DNA of 64,000 bases from an uncultured bacterium (GCA_905214305.1 CAJMLK010000007.1:1-64000); one strand, 5' to 3'. Positions 17,693-26,660 are shown, numbered from the stretch's first letter. The notes: generated from the letters alone by a model not told the origin. Made by a program: numbers and translations.

Positions 17693-18337
17693 ATGACTAC
17701 ACCTGCCACTACGGAACGGCGTCTGGAGCAGGCACTGCTGAAGGGGCACTGGAACCTTTTTGAACGGCTGCCCGCTGAGCGCCTGCTGGCCGAAAAACTT
17801 GGCGTGAGCCGCGCCACTCTACGGACAGCTCTGCGTACCCTTGTTGGGCGCGGCATTCTGGAAACGCGGCGTGGCAGCGGAACATTTGTGAAAGCACTGC
17901 CCTGCCGTTCAGACAATGCCAGTCTGACCGACAGCCTGCTGGCCTTTCGCATTGTGCTGCCCCACCTGCTGGCAGTGGCGCAGCCCACCTTTGCCCCTTC
18001 CGCCATGCTCATGCTGGAACGCCACCTGTCTTCAGCGGGCATGGCGCTGCATGCGGCCGACATGCGGCTTTTCGCTCAACATCACCTGCAATTTTTTTCA
18101 GCCCTGCTGCAAGGGCTGCCCAATACCCGTCTGGCCCAGGCCGGAGCGGCAACCCTGCCGGATGCCCACGCCCTTGCACGACTGCTGCAAGACTGCCCGG
18201 CCATGCGCCTTGAAGAAATATTCAAGCATCTTGCCCGCACGTTGCACGGTCTGCGCCACGCCGATTCGCAGGCGTCATCTGCTGCCCTGTCGGCATATGC
18301 CGCCTGCCTTTTACACGGCATGGGGGAAGAAGCATGA
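17693..18337 (+). CDS. GntR/FadR-family transcriptional regulator
   Basis: 214 residues. The N-terminal winged helix-turn-helix is typical of GntR: ERLPAERLLAEKLGVSRATL (about residues 23-42) then RTALRTLVGRGILETRRGSG. The helical C-terminal domain resembles the FCD ligand domain of FadR-like regulators, though the FCD metal-binding His residues are not all evident. It probably controls its own cluster and the divergent 16177-17361 gene through the two TGGTnnnACCA sites. The stop overlaps the next start (ATGA, 18334-18337), which suggests translational coupling. Effector unknown; by family it would be a small organic acid. Confidence 0.9.
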   Translation: MTTPATTERRLEQALLKGHWNLFERLPAERLLAEKLGVSRATLRTALRTLVGRGILETRRGSGTFVKALPCRSDNASLTDSLLAFRIVLPHLLAVAQPTFAPSAMLMLERHLSSAGMALHAADMRLFAQHHLQFFSALLQGLPNTRLAQAGAATLPDAHALARLLQDCPAMRLEEIFKHLARTLHGLRHADSQASSAALSAYAACLLHGMGEEA

Positions 18338-18645
18338 GCAACACGAGCAGAAGAAACTTCTTGCGGGGGGTGTGGCGCGCGCACCCACTGCCTGTGACGG
18401 ATGAAGATTCCTTTCTCGCAGCCGATCCTGAGGCCCTGCCCGCCCTCATGACGCTGCCGCCGGAATTTTCATCCGCCATGTTGCATATGGAAGGGCAGCG
18501 CCTGGGGCTGCCTGTAGAGGCAATGGAAGAGGAAGACCTGGCCCGGGCCGTTTTGCGGGCCATGTACGCCGGAACGCCCCTGCCCCATGCTCCATGCCCC
18601 GGCGCTCCGCCGCAGGGCAGCGCTGACGGGTGCGGGCGCCCCTGA
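18334..18645 (+). CDS. small protein with N-terminal RRNFLRG motif, unknown function
   Basis: 103 residues, coupled to the regulator through ATGA. It starts MSNTSRRNFLRGVWRA, which carries the twin-arginine consensus, but no hydrophobic stretch follows, so it is not a normal Tat signal. The middle is acidic (EAMEEEDLARAVLRAM) and the tail is Pro/Gly/Cys-rich. RR-motif segments without a hydrophobic core occur in some cofactor-assembly chaperones and remnants of exported ferredoxins. I do not recognise the family. Its position between regulator and membrane protein suggests a role in assembling the exported enzyme of this cluster. Confidence 0.65.
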   Translation: MSNTSRRNFLRGVWRAHPLPVTDEDSFLAADPEALPALMTLPPEFSSAMLHMEGQRLGLPVEAMEEEDLARAVLRAMYAGTPLPHAPCPGAPPQGSADGCGRP

Positions 18646-18678
18646 TCCGGCAACGGCCATAACCCTGTGGAGGAAGAG

Positions 18679-20082
18679 ATGGCTGATCACGACATTCCCT
18701 ATCTTGAGGAACGCAAGCTCCTCAAACGCTGGCGCGGTCCCCTGCCCATGCTGGCTAACCTGGCCCTCACGCTGCTCATATTTGCCGTGACCTGGTGGGT
18801 ATTTCAGGACCCGCGCGGCATCATGCGCTTCTATACGCCCTATGTGGGCTACAATTACTGCCGCTGGTGGCTGGTTATCCTGATCTGGATGGCCTACATC
18901 TTCGATTTCTGGCCCTTTAAGAAGAACTGGATACGTAACGCCCACCCTCTGCAAAAAGGCATCGTTCTTTCGCTGGTATCCGTGGGGCTTATGATTGTGC
19001 TCATTCACGGTTTTTTTGAAGGCGTGCTGGGCAACCTGGCTTTTGCCTATTTCAGTCCCTCCCAGCTGCAGAAGCTGCCCGGCCTCACAGAATTTTATGC
19101 CGTGGAATACGCAGCTCAGGCGTGCATGATGTTCGCGGTCATCGCCTCATGGATCAGCCCGGCCTGGCTGGTGGCCCTTGAGGGGCGCCCGTGGGAAAAC
19201 CAGAAGCAGCCCGTCAGGGGATTCAGCATCTGGCTCGGCACGTTCTGCCTCAGCCTCGTCATCTACTTCATGACCATGCACAACCATATGGGCATCTTGT
19301 ACTATCCCTGGCAATACTTCACCGCCATTACTCCGCCCTATTGGGAAAACTTCGCCCAGACCGTTTCCGCCAACTTTCATGTAGCATGGATCATGTGTTG
19401 CACCGTGGTTGTCTGGTTTATGGAAGGCATATGGGAACGCTATCCCTTCTGCCTCATAAAAACGCCGTGGCTGCGGCGCTTCACCACCTTTTTCGGCATT
19501 ATCGCCATCTCTCTCGCTCTGTGCTTCTTTTTCTGGTTCATGCAGGAGCTGGTGTGGGGCGATGCCATCCGCGGGCACAAGCGCGATGCCGCTCCCGACT
19601 GGCGCTGGCTGCATGTGGGTGAAACCGCAATCTTCTTCCTGGTTCCGGCGCTTTTTCTGCAATTTTACGGCGGCAACTGGCCCAACAGATTCAGCACGCC
19701 GGTGAACGTGCTGCTGCGCACGATTATCGTCATCATCGGCGGCATCGCCATCTACTGCCTGTACTATCAGTACGCCCATCTGGTTCTGGGTACGCAAAAA
19801 GGCTTTTCCCACCCGCAGCAATTCCCGATGATTCCCATGATCTGGCTCATCAATATCTGGCTTATCAACTGGTGGTTCATGGACGGCTGGCCCGGCTGGC
19901 GGCGTGAATTCCGCAGCGTGGAAGAAATAAGGGCCGACGAACTCGCCTTTGAGGAGCGCAGCGCATGGAGCCCCGCCATGGTTCCCGGCCTTGTTGCAGG
20001 CATTGCGGCGGGCGTGGCTGTATATTTTGCCATCGTGGCGGCGCTGCCCTGGTTCAGCGCGCACTTCACTCTGGTCCAGTAG
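18679..20082 (+). CDS. polytopic inner membrane protein, about 11 helices, unknown family
   Basis: 467 residues. The ATG at 18679 is preceded by GGAGGA; a GTG four codons earlier is an alternative. About 11 hydrophobic helices are visible, for example LPMLANLALTLLIFAVTWW, GIVLSLVSVGLMIVLIHGFF, FTTFFGIIAISLALCFFFWF and AMVPGLVAGIAAGVAVYFAI. It is unusually rich in Trp, Tyr and His, including TMHNHMGILYYPW and LINIWLINWWFMDGWPGWR, which may mean a bound cofactor or metal. I could not place it in a transporter family. It lies 19 bases before the Tat-exported MBL enzyme, so it may anchor, supply or act with it. Confidence 0.85.
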   Translation: MADHDIPYLEERKLLKRWRGPLPMLANLALTLLIFAVTWWVFQDPRGIMRFYTPYVGYNYCRWWLVILIWMAYIFDFWPFKKNWIRNAHPLQKGIVLSLVSVGLMIVLIHGFFEGVLGNLAFAYFSPSQLQKLPGLTEFYAVEYAAQACMMFAVIASWISPAWLVALEGRPWENQKQPVRGFSIWLGTFCLSLVIYFMTMHNHMGILYYPWQYFTAITPPYWENFAQTVSANFHVAWIMCCTVVVWFMEGIWERYPFCLIKTPWLRRFTTFFGIIAISLALCFFFWFMQELVWGDAIRGHKRDAAPDWRWLHVGETAIFFLVPALFLQFYGGNWPNRFSTPVNVLLRTIIVIIGGIAIYCLYYQYAHLVLGTQKGFSHPQQFPMIPMIWLINIWLINWWFMDGWPGWRREFRSVEEIRADELAFEERSAWSPAMVPGLVAGIAAGVAVYFAIVAALPWFSAHFTLVQ

Positions 20083-20101
20083 GGACCGGCAGGGGAACGA
20101 T

Positions 20102-21250
20102 ATGAACAGACGTGAATTCATCAAGGGAGCCGCCCTGGGCGTCGGCGTGGGAACTCTGGGAGCCATGGGCGCATATTCCTACTCGCCCATGCGCCGTGCC
20201 TTTCTCAAGGATGCGCAGCGCGGGTCCACGGATATCGGCATGTGCAAGGCCATACGCATTACCAACATTTCGGAAACAAGCTGGTTCGACAACGGCGTGC
20301 TTATGCAGGACGTAACCAGCGCGGGGGGCCTGCTGGTTGACCAGTATACCTTCAACTGGCCTCCTTTTGGCAACGGCAAGGGGGTCGGCAAGGGCAGCTA
20401 CGCGGAAGGCATCAAGCATATCAAGCATCTTTTGCCAAAAAAACTGGATGAGGCATGGGATATCGCCCGTGAAAAAAGCGTGCATGCCGACAATGCCGGG
20501 GGATTCTCCTGCCTGATCGAGGTCGAAGCCCTGGACGGCTCCGTAACCAAATACCTGTTTGATACCGGCTGGAACTATGCATGGATGGACGCCTGCTACA
20601 AGCGCGAAGGCATAGACCTCATGCTTGCCAACAACGAGATCAAGGCATTCATCCAGACCCACGAACACATGGATCATTACTGGGGGCTGCCGGCTGTCAC
20701 CAAATACAATCCCGCCATTCCGGTATATATACCCAATACATTCTACCCCGAAGGCAAACAGTATCTTAAGGACTGCGGGCATGTCGGAAAGCTTACGGAA
20801 GTTCCCAAGGGGCTGCACAAGCTGGAAAACGGCGTGGCGCTCTATACCTTTGACTGCCCCATCATCTTCCGTGTTTTCGGCGAACTTTCCATGTATTGCA
20901 ACGTCAAGGACGTGGGGCTTGTAAGCATCACCGGCTGCTGCCACCAGGGCATCATTCTCTTTGCCGACACGGCCTACAAGGAACTGGCCTATGAAAACGA
21001 CCAGTTCTACGGCCTCTACGGCGGGCTGCACATTTCGCCCTTTGACGATTGGGATCCCAAGTATGACGACCTCGTCATCGGACTGAAAAAATGGGATCTG
21101 CAAAGGGTTGGGTGCAACCATTGCACAGGACTTATCACTGCGCAGAAGTTCGTGGATGCGGGCTATCCCGTGGTCAAAGGTACGGCACGCTTTCGCTCCA
21201 AAACCACCAACTACCTTGGCAACGGCGACGTCATCACCTTTCCCTCCTGA
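20102..21250 (+). CDS. Tat-exported metallo-beta-lactamase-fold hydrolase (COG1237-like)
   Basis: 382 residues. It starts MNRREFIKGAALGVGVGTLG, a clear Tat signal (RREFIKG plus hydrophobic core), so it is exported folded, presumably with its metals. The MBL motif THEHMDHYWGLP lies at about residues 186-197 with later metal ligands in TGCCHQGI (about 280) and CNHCTG (about 338). The YGGLHIS...CNHCTG arrangement resembles the COG1237 group, which includes methanopterin-synthesis-type hydrolases. AGGGG lies just upstream of the ATG. An exported member of this group next to a CobW GTPase is unusual. Substrate unknown. Confidence 0.85.
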   Translation: MNRREFIKGAALGVGVGTLGAMGAYSYSPMRRAFLKDAQRGSTDIGMCKAIRITNISETSWFDNGVLMQDVTSAGGLLVDQYTFNWPPFGNGKGVGKGSYAEGIKHIKHLLPKKLDEAWDIAREKSVHADNAGGFSCLIEVEALDGSVTKYLFDTGWNYAWMDACYKREGIDLMLANNEIKAFIQTHEHMDHYWGLPAVTKYNPAIPVYIPNTFYPEGKQYLKDCGHVGKLTEVPKGLHKLENGVALYTFDCPIIFRVFGELSMYCNVKDVGLVSITGCCHQGIILFADTAYKELAYENDQFYGLYGGLHISPFDDWDPKYDDLVIGLKKWDLQRVGCNHCTGLITAQKFVDAGYPVVKGTARFRSKTTNYLGNGDVITFPS

Positions 21251-21261
21251 TTCTGAAACCC

Positions 21262-21298
21262 CTTTGCGGGGCCGGACATGCCGTCCGGCCCCGCAAAG
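21262..21298 (+). other. 16-bp perfect hairpin between MBL enzyme and CobW genes
   Basis: CTTTGCGGGGCCGGAC (21262-21277) pairs fully with 21283-21298 around a five-base loop. No T-run follows, so it may be an mRNA-stabilising or partial-termination hairpin that lowers cobW-type expression relative to the exported enzyme. Confidence 0.75.
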
Positions 21299-21339
21299 AC
21301 AGACGGCGCGACACTACGCGCCACAGCCAGGGAGCTGCC

Positions 21340-23208
21340 ATGCATCTGCACCGCCTGCTGCCGCGTCCATTGAATCCCCAGGCCGGACCCGAAAGCCCTT
21401 CGATCCTCACGGCCATGCTGTCGGGCATTCACCTCAACCGCAAACAGGCTCGTGCTCTGGGCTGGCGGGGCGTGCGCCCCTCGGCCCTGAAAGGTCCGGC
21501 ATGGACCTGCCGGGTCGCTCCGCTGCCGCATGTCTTCGGCCTTGTTTTTCTTGATGAGCATGTGGAAAGAGATGCCCTGCACGGCACTTTTGCCGCCTGC
21601 GTTTTCCCGGCTGCGCAAGACCCGCTGCTGGACAGTTTTCCGCTACAGGCCCTGGCCATAGCTCTGGGTCCTGACTACGCTCAGGCCGTGCGTGAGCTTT
21701 CAGCCCATGCCGAAGCCCTGTCGCCGTTCTGTCTGGGTTTCGTCAACATGTCTGCGGCCTTGGACGGTTCATGGCTTTCCCTCAGCCTGTCGGCTCCGGC
21801 ACGCCAACGCATTGTTTCTCTGGAAGGCATTGCTGTTCCCGAATCTGCAAGCGAGGGCACTGCCGCCCCAGAGCATCTATGGCTTGTTCCGCCCGGCGGT
21901 CTTGAATGCGATGTACCCTCCTTTAGCCTGCTACTGCGTTTTTTTGCAGCCCTGGCCGGTACGGCGAGCAGCCTTCTGGACGCGACACCGGCCATATACC
22001 TGCGCAAAACCCCGCTGGCGCTTCAGGGCTGGCCCCACGCCGCCAACACTTGCCCCACGGCCGTGCCGTGCTGGCAGATGCGCCTTACGGTGGGGCTTGG
22101 CAACGCGCCGTACACCATTACAAGCGCGGACAAAAAGCTTCCCCGGCTGCCTGGGCGCTATGCTCCCCGCCCGGATGAGCTTTCATCCTTGCCTGTCATG
22201 CATATCCTTACCGGCTTTCTTGGCTCGGGCAAAACCACCTTTCTACGCCGCTGGCTGGATTTTCTTAACGGACGGGAACAGTTCGCGGCGGTCATACAGA
22301 ACGAATTCGGCAAAATTGGCCTCGATGCCGCCCTGACGCGAAGCGAAACACATGTGGAAGCACTGGACGAAGGCTGCGTATGCTGCTCTCTGGCAGACAC
22401 TCTGCGCCCCGGACTGCAACGCCTGCTGGACACAGCGCCTTCGGAACAGGTCATTCTGGAAACCACAGGCCTGGCGAACCCTCTTAATGTGATGAAAACC
22501 CTGGACGAACTGGCAGACCTTGTGCAGCCGGGGCTGATAATTACCGTGGCGGACGCTCTGGAGTGGAGCAGCGGCACACCAGTCCGGGTCCTTGAAGGAG
22601 TGCGGCTGGCGCAAATCGAGCAGGCCGACGTGATCATCGCCAACAAGGCCGACGCCGTTTCAGAAGAATGCTTTAAGGATTTTCTGCATGCTCTGCGTAC
22701 CGCCAACAGCAATGCCTGCATTGTGCCCGCCGTACAGGGCAACATTCCCTTTGCGCGACTGGACGCCTTTTTGACCGGAAAAAAAGACGCACGCGGCTCG
22801 GTGTCGTCATGCCAGCCCCGCCTCTGCAACATGAAGCAAGCGCGGGAGCACTCCAGTACGCACACGGATGAAGGCTTTTCATCGCTGACCGTTGCCATGC
22901 CCGATCCGGTGGGCGAACACGACCTGGAACACCTGCTCAAAGCCGCCGGAAAGGGACTTTGCCGTGCGAAAGGCATCGTGAATCTGCAACGGCAAGAGCA
23001 TGTCGCACCGACAGTAGTACAATATGCGGCAGGACGTCTGGAATTTGAGGATGCCCCTGACGACGAGGCTGAAAGATATCTGGTTTTCATAGGCATTGGC
23101 CTGCCTGACGAAATGGAAAATCCTGTTCGGCTCCCCCAAACCGGTTCACGCGGTTCTCACACAACCGGCCTGACAGCAGAGACAGTACAGGCGACCAGAA
23201 CAGCATAA
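21340..23208 (+). CDS. CobW/P47K-type metal-chaperone GTPase with long unknown N-terminal domain
   Basis: 622 residues, with start ATG 21340 chosen for the GGAG five bases upstream. Residues about 286-500 form a COG0523 GTPase: Walker A GFLGSGKTTFLRRW (about 290), the metal-binding GCVCCSLADTL (CxCC, about 346), ETTGLANP, and NKAD (about 433). A CobW C-terminal domain follows. COG0523 proteins deliver or insert metals, often zinc or cobalt. The first 285 residues are not typical of the family and carry no motif I recognise. Adjacency to an exported MBL enzyme fits a metal-supply role. Last gene of the cluster. Confidence 0.88.
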   Translation: MHLHRLLPRPLNPQAGPESPSILTAMLSGIHLNRKQARALGWRGVRPSALKGPAWTCRVAPLPHVFGLVFLDEHVERDALHGTFAACVFPAAQDPLLDSFPLQALAIALGPDYAQAVRELSAHAEALSPFCLGFVNMSAALDGSWLSLSLSAPARQRIVSLEGIAVPESASEGTAAPEHLWLVPPGGLECDVPSFSLLLRFFAALAGTASSLLDATPAIYLRKTPLALQGWPHAANTCPTAVPCWQMRLTVGLGNAPYTITSADKKLPRLPGRYAPRPDELSSLPVMHILTGFLGSGKTTFLRRWLDFLNGREQFAAVIQNEFGKIGLDAALTRSETHVEALDEGCVCCSLADTLRPGLQRLLDTAPSEQVILETTGLANPLNVMKTLDELADLVQPGLIITVADALEWSSGTPVRVLEGVRLAQIEQADVIIANKADAVSEECFKDFLHALRTANSNACIVPAVQGNIPFARLDAFLTGKKDARGSVSSCQPRLCNMKQAREHSSTHTDEGFSSLTVAMPDPVGEHDLEHLLKAAGKGLCRAKGIVNLQRQEHVAPTVVQYAAGRLEFEDAPDDEAERYLVFIGIGLPDEMENPVRLPQTGSRGSHTTGLTAETVQATRTA

Positions 23209-24035
23209 ATTTTGTGCATGGGGACCGGCCCGACACAAAAACAGGCAAGGCTGCCGCAATTATTGCCGACCTTGCGGGCAAGACAGGCATCAGATGCGCC
23301 ATGCCATGCCGGAGCAGCTTCACCCGGAGGCCGTTCCGGCGGCTGCGCGGGAAAACGCCCGCACAGCCATAAACACAGACCCAGCGCTGCACCAGCTCCT
23401 GCTGACGGAGGGCTTGCGCAAGTGGAACAGCGCCAGACAGGCATGCTGCTGAAGTTTTTGGCGCTGAAGACGGCTCGTTCTCAAAGATAAAAAGCTCCAG
23501 GCTGATTTACTGTCAAAAAACTCCTTATGTTAATCCAGCGGATTGTCTTTGCCAGAATCATGGCAAAGCATATTTCCACACGGCCCATGATTGACGCCGG
23601 ATATTTCTCATGCCAATATACGGCGAATAAACCTTACAACCTGTCGACACGCGCCCGAACAACCGACGCCTGACGCATCAGATCTGCGTTCCGGGCGGAG
23701 CGTGCCTTGAATGATGCACTCCCGGCAAGCCGGACCTGGCACATGAAATTGTCGGCAGGGACGCGGAGATGGCCCTTTTTCAGTTTTTCAGGGCTGCCGG
23801 GTACACGGCATGAAAACATGTACCGTTTTTTGGAACAGCTTTTTACCACGGTGGCAGATCGGGCAGTCCCCTGCGGGCGGATTTTTACCCCGTTGTGCCC
23901 ATCGCGCCATCGCGGATGTCCCACGGACGGGCGCGGAAAAGCAGTCAGGCTCGGGACAAAGCCTGTCCGGAGCATGTGCACCTTTCGGCTGAAGCGGCCC
24001 GACGCCGCCTTTCCCGCACAGAAGATTCCCGGAAA
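23209..24035. other. long intergenic stretch, possible decayed coding remnant at its start
   Basis: 827 bases without a convincing intact gene. Bases 23210-23455 contain two short coding-like segments in different frames: SINFVHGDRPDT... then, shifted, MPEQLHPEAVPAAARENART... ending at a TGA near 23450. This may be the frameshifted tail of a lost gene. The rest (23460-24035) shows only short open frames with poor codon use and no ribosome binding sites. Confidence 0.35.
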
Positions 24036-24066
24036 TATAAAAGCCCCGGACTTCACGCCCGGGGCA
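24036..24066 (-). terminator. intrinsic terminator after tatA
   Basis: On the minus strand GCCCCGG (plus 24059-24065) pairs with CCGGGGC (plus 24043-24049), followed by TTTTATA. It lies 38 bases downstream of the tatA stop. Confidence 0.8.
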
Positions 24067-24103
24067 TATACGCAGCCGAAATGTTCAGAAGCCGAAGTTT
24101 CGG

Positions 24104-24298
24104 CTACATGGGCTTGCCATTGTCATTCCCGTTATTCCGGGCAGTTATGTCAATTTCATCAGGTTCGGTAGTGGCTTTTTTAAAGTTTCTGATAGCCCTG
24201 CCAAGCCCGCCGCCAATTTCAGGCAGTTTTTTTGCGCCAAACAGCAACATGACCACAACCAACACAACCAGCAAATGCTGAATACTTAATGCTCCCAT
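24104..24298 (-). CDS. tatA: Sec-independent translocase subunit TatA/TatE
   Basis: 64 residues with the standard TatA plan: a short N-terminal helix (LLVVLVVVMLLFG), the hinge FGAKKLPEIGGGLGRAIRNFKK starting an amphipathic helix, and a hydrophilic tail. TatA oligomers form the passage for folded proteins across the inner membrane. The gene stands alone with a promoter-like box upstream and a terminator downstream; tatB and tatC are not in the window. The exported MBL enzyme of the neighbouring cluster is a likely client, though proximity may be chance. Confidence 0.95.
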   Translation of the reverse strand: MGALSIQHLLVVLVVVMLLFGAKKLPEIGGGLGRAIRNFKKATTEPDEIDITARNNGNDNGKPM

Positions 24299-24374
24299 AG
24301 CGAAAACCGTCCTTCCTGTTAAGGGCCCAAGTTGGCTGGCCTGAACAGGCCCGAAATTTCAGCCAATTTTGTTT

Positions 24375-24402
24375 ATTATACGCTCTCCCGACGCAAAAGC
24401 AA
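24375..24402 (-). promoter_or_regulatory. putative tatA promoter
   Basis: On the minus strand TTGCTT (plus 24397-24402) and a perfect TATAAT (plus 24375-24380) are 16 bases apart, 77 bases upstream of the tatA ATG. The -10 is strong, the -35 weak. Confidence 0.45.
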
Positions 24403-24531
24403 CAATTAAGCGCGACATGCGGCCCGTGGCCGCGCCGCGACCGCACCATTTTCATTGTACATTGCACCGGATGGGGATATGTTCCGCCACCCGGAAAAAT
24501 CCATACCGAAAAAATTTATTTCAGGAACAGC

Positions 24532-26313
24532 ATGACCGCATCCTTCGAAGAGCTGGGCTTGTCCCGCGAACTGTTGAACGCCGTTGAAGACATGGGCTTT
24601 GAAGAGCCCTCCCCCATACAGATTCTGGCCGTCCCCTGCCTGCTGGCAGGCAATGACGCCTTTGGTCAGGCGCAGACGGGAACCGGAAAAACCGCCGCCT
24701 TTGGTCTGCCCATTCTGGAAAAGCTCACGCCCGAAAAACACACACAGGCCCTTATTTTGTGCCCCACGCGTGAACTTGCCATCCAGGTAGCCGAAGAACT
24801 GAGCAAACTCGCCGCTCGCAAGCGTGGCGTCACCATTCTGCCCATCTACGGCGGGCAGCCCATCGACCGGCAGTTGCGCGCGCTGGTCAAGGGTGTGCAG
24901 GTTGTGGTGGGCACGCCCGGGCGCGTCATGGACCACCTCAAGCGTGGAACCCTGCGCCTGAACGAAGCCAGCATGGCCGTGCTGGACGAAGCGGACGAAA
25001 TGCTGGATATGGGCTTTCGTGAAGACATTGAATCCATTCTGGAGCAGACCCCGGCCACGTGCCAGCGCGTGCTGTTTTCAGCCACGGTTCCCCCGGCCAT
25101 TCGCGAACTGAGCAAACGCTTTCTCCGCGAACCGGAAATGCTCACCGTCGCACAGAAAATGCTTACGGTCCCGGCCATTGAGCAGATTTACTACGAAGTG
25201 CGCCCCCATCAGAAAATGGACGCTCTCTGCCGCCTGCTGGACTCGCGCGCCTTCCACAAGGCCCTTGTGTTCTGCTCCACCAAACGCGGTGCGGATGAAG
25301 TAACCACGCATCTGCAACAGCGCGGCTATCAGTCCGACAGTCTGCACGGCAACCTGGCCCAGTCGCAGCGCGACCGCGTGATGCAGCGCTTCCGTTCCGA
25401 AGGTCTGGACGTGCTGGTAGCCACCGACGTGGCTGCGCGCGGCCTTGACGTGGACGATGTGGACGCCGTCATCAACTATGACATCCCCCACGATGTGGAA
25501 AAATACGTACACCGTATCGGTCGCACAGGCCGTGCGGGCCGTGTGGGCAGCGCCTTTACCTTTGTGACCATGCGCGAACATTACAAAATGCGCGACATTA
25601 TCCGCTGCACGCGCGCGCGCATTACCGAAGGCCGCCTGCCGAGCCTGCATGATATGGATAATATCCGCACTTCCCGCCTGATGGAAGAAGTGCGCCAGAC
25701 TGTTGAAGCCGGTACACTTGAGCGCTGGCTCACCCTGATGGAAGGATTTTTGACCACACAGTTCCCTGATGGTGAAATTACCAGTCGTGATATCTCTGCC
25801 GCCCTTTTCAAGCTGCTGATGCAGCGGGATTTTGGCGATCAGGACAAGCCGCTGGATCAGGACCCGCTGGCCGTGGCTCCCCGCCGCGAGTACAAGGACA
25901 GGGATGGCGCGCCCGGAAGGCGTGAACCCGGCAAGCCCGGCACACGTCCGCAGCGCCGTGAAAATGACGGCCCCATGGCCAGACTGCACCTCAACGTGGG
26001 GCATACCCACAAGGCCACCCCCCGCGAACTGGTGGGCGCCATCACTGGCGAAACCGGCATTTCCAGCCGCCACATCGGCGCCATCAACATCAACAAGAGT
26101 TTCTGCGTTGTTGAAATAGCCCAGGAACATGCGGACGAGGTGCTGGCCGTTCTCAACAGGGGCGTCTTTATTGCCGGCATGCGCGTTGCGGCAAAAATGG
26201 ACAGCGGCAAACCTGCCTACCCCCGTCCCCGCAAGCCTTTTGCCCCCGGAATACGCCGTCAGGCTCCGGGCAAGTACGGCAAGAAAGGGCGCAGCGCGTC
26301 TGACGAACGCTAG
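24532..26313 (+). CDS. DEAD-box RNA helicase, DeaD/CsdA-like
   Basis: ATP-dependent RNA helicase of 593 residues, likely acting in ribosome assembly or mRNA turnover. All core motifs are present: Q motif PSPIQILAVP, motif I AQTGTGKT, PTRELA, TPGRVMD, DEAD in VLDEADEMLD, SAT, ATDVAARGLD and HRIGRTGRAGR. A basic, Arg/Gly/Pro-rich linker follows. The final domain (MARLHLNVGHTHKATPRELV to VAAKMDS) matches the DbpA/CsdA RNA-binding fold. The ATG has AGGA six bases upstream. It ends in a basic tail and is followed 300 bases later by a strong terminator. Confidence 0.95.
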   Translation: MTASFEELGLSRELLNAVEDMGFEEPSPIQILAVPCLLAGNDAFGQAQTGTGKTAAFGLPILEKLTPEKHTQALILCPTRELAIQVAEELSKLAARKRGVTILPIYGGQPIDRQLRALVKGVQVVVGTPGRVMDHLKRGTLRLNEASMAVLDEADEMLDMGFREDIESILEQTPATCQRVLFSATVPPAIRELSKRFLREPEMLTVAQKMLTVPAIEQIYYEVRPHQKMDALCRLLDSRAFHKALVFCSTKRGADEVTTHLQQRGYQSDSLHGNLAQSQRDRVMQRFRSEGLDVLVATDVAARGLDVDDVDAVINYDIPHDVEKYVHRIGRTGRAGRVGSAFTFVTMREHYKMRDIIRCTRARITEGRLPSLHDMDNIRTSRLMEEVRQTVEAGTLERWLTLMEGFLTTQFPDGEITSRDISAALFKLLMQRDFGDQDKPLDQDPLAVAPRREYKDRDGAPGRREPGKPGTRPQRRENDGPMARLHLNVGHTHKATPRELVGAITGETGISSRHIGAININKSFCVVEIAQEHADEVLAVLNRGVFIAGMRVAAKMDSGKPAYPRPRKPFAPGIRRQAPGKYGKKGRSASDER

Positions 26314-26615
26314 ATGTAATCTACGGATGAAATGAGGCAGCTGCTCTGCAAGGATTTTCATAAAAACCCTTGCCACGAGGTGTGAACAGGCAGGCTCTTG
26401 TCTGCCGCAAGTGAGCATCTCAAGGAGTACGTTGCTCTTGGCCCACAGCGGGCCAGCTGCCGTCGTCAGGCACAGGCCGCAACAGAAGGCCGAACGGCAG
26501 CATGCCACAAACGCAGGCCCGGAGAGAAATTCCGCCCGGGCGCAGTGTACACTGGCCGCGTTATGCCGTACCCGGCGAACGCCACCAACTGCGCAAGCGC
26601 ATGACATCTGTTCAG

Positions 26616-26660
26616 GAACAGGCACAGACAGGAAGCTTTCCGTCTGTGCCTGTTCTTTTT
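26616..26660 (+). terminator. strong intrinsic terminator downstream of the helicase gene
   Basis: GAACAGGCACAGAC (26616-26629) pairs perfectly with GTCTGTGCCTGTTC (26642-26655), with an inner GGAA/TTCC extension and a TTTTT tail. It is 303 bases after the helicase stop; the DNA in between holds only degraded repeat fragments. Confidence 0.9.

Noticed and set aside
23634..24171. Overlapping frames on both strands between the CobW-type gene and tatA
   Set aside because: Poor codon use, no ribosome binding site, and one would run through the tatA terminator.
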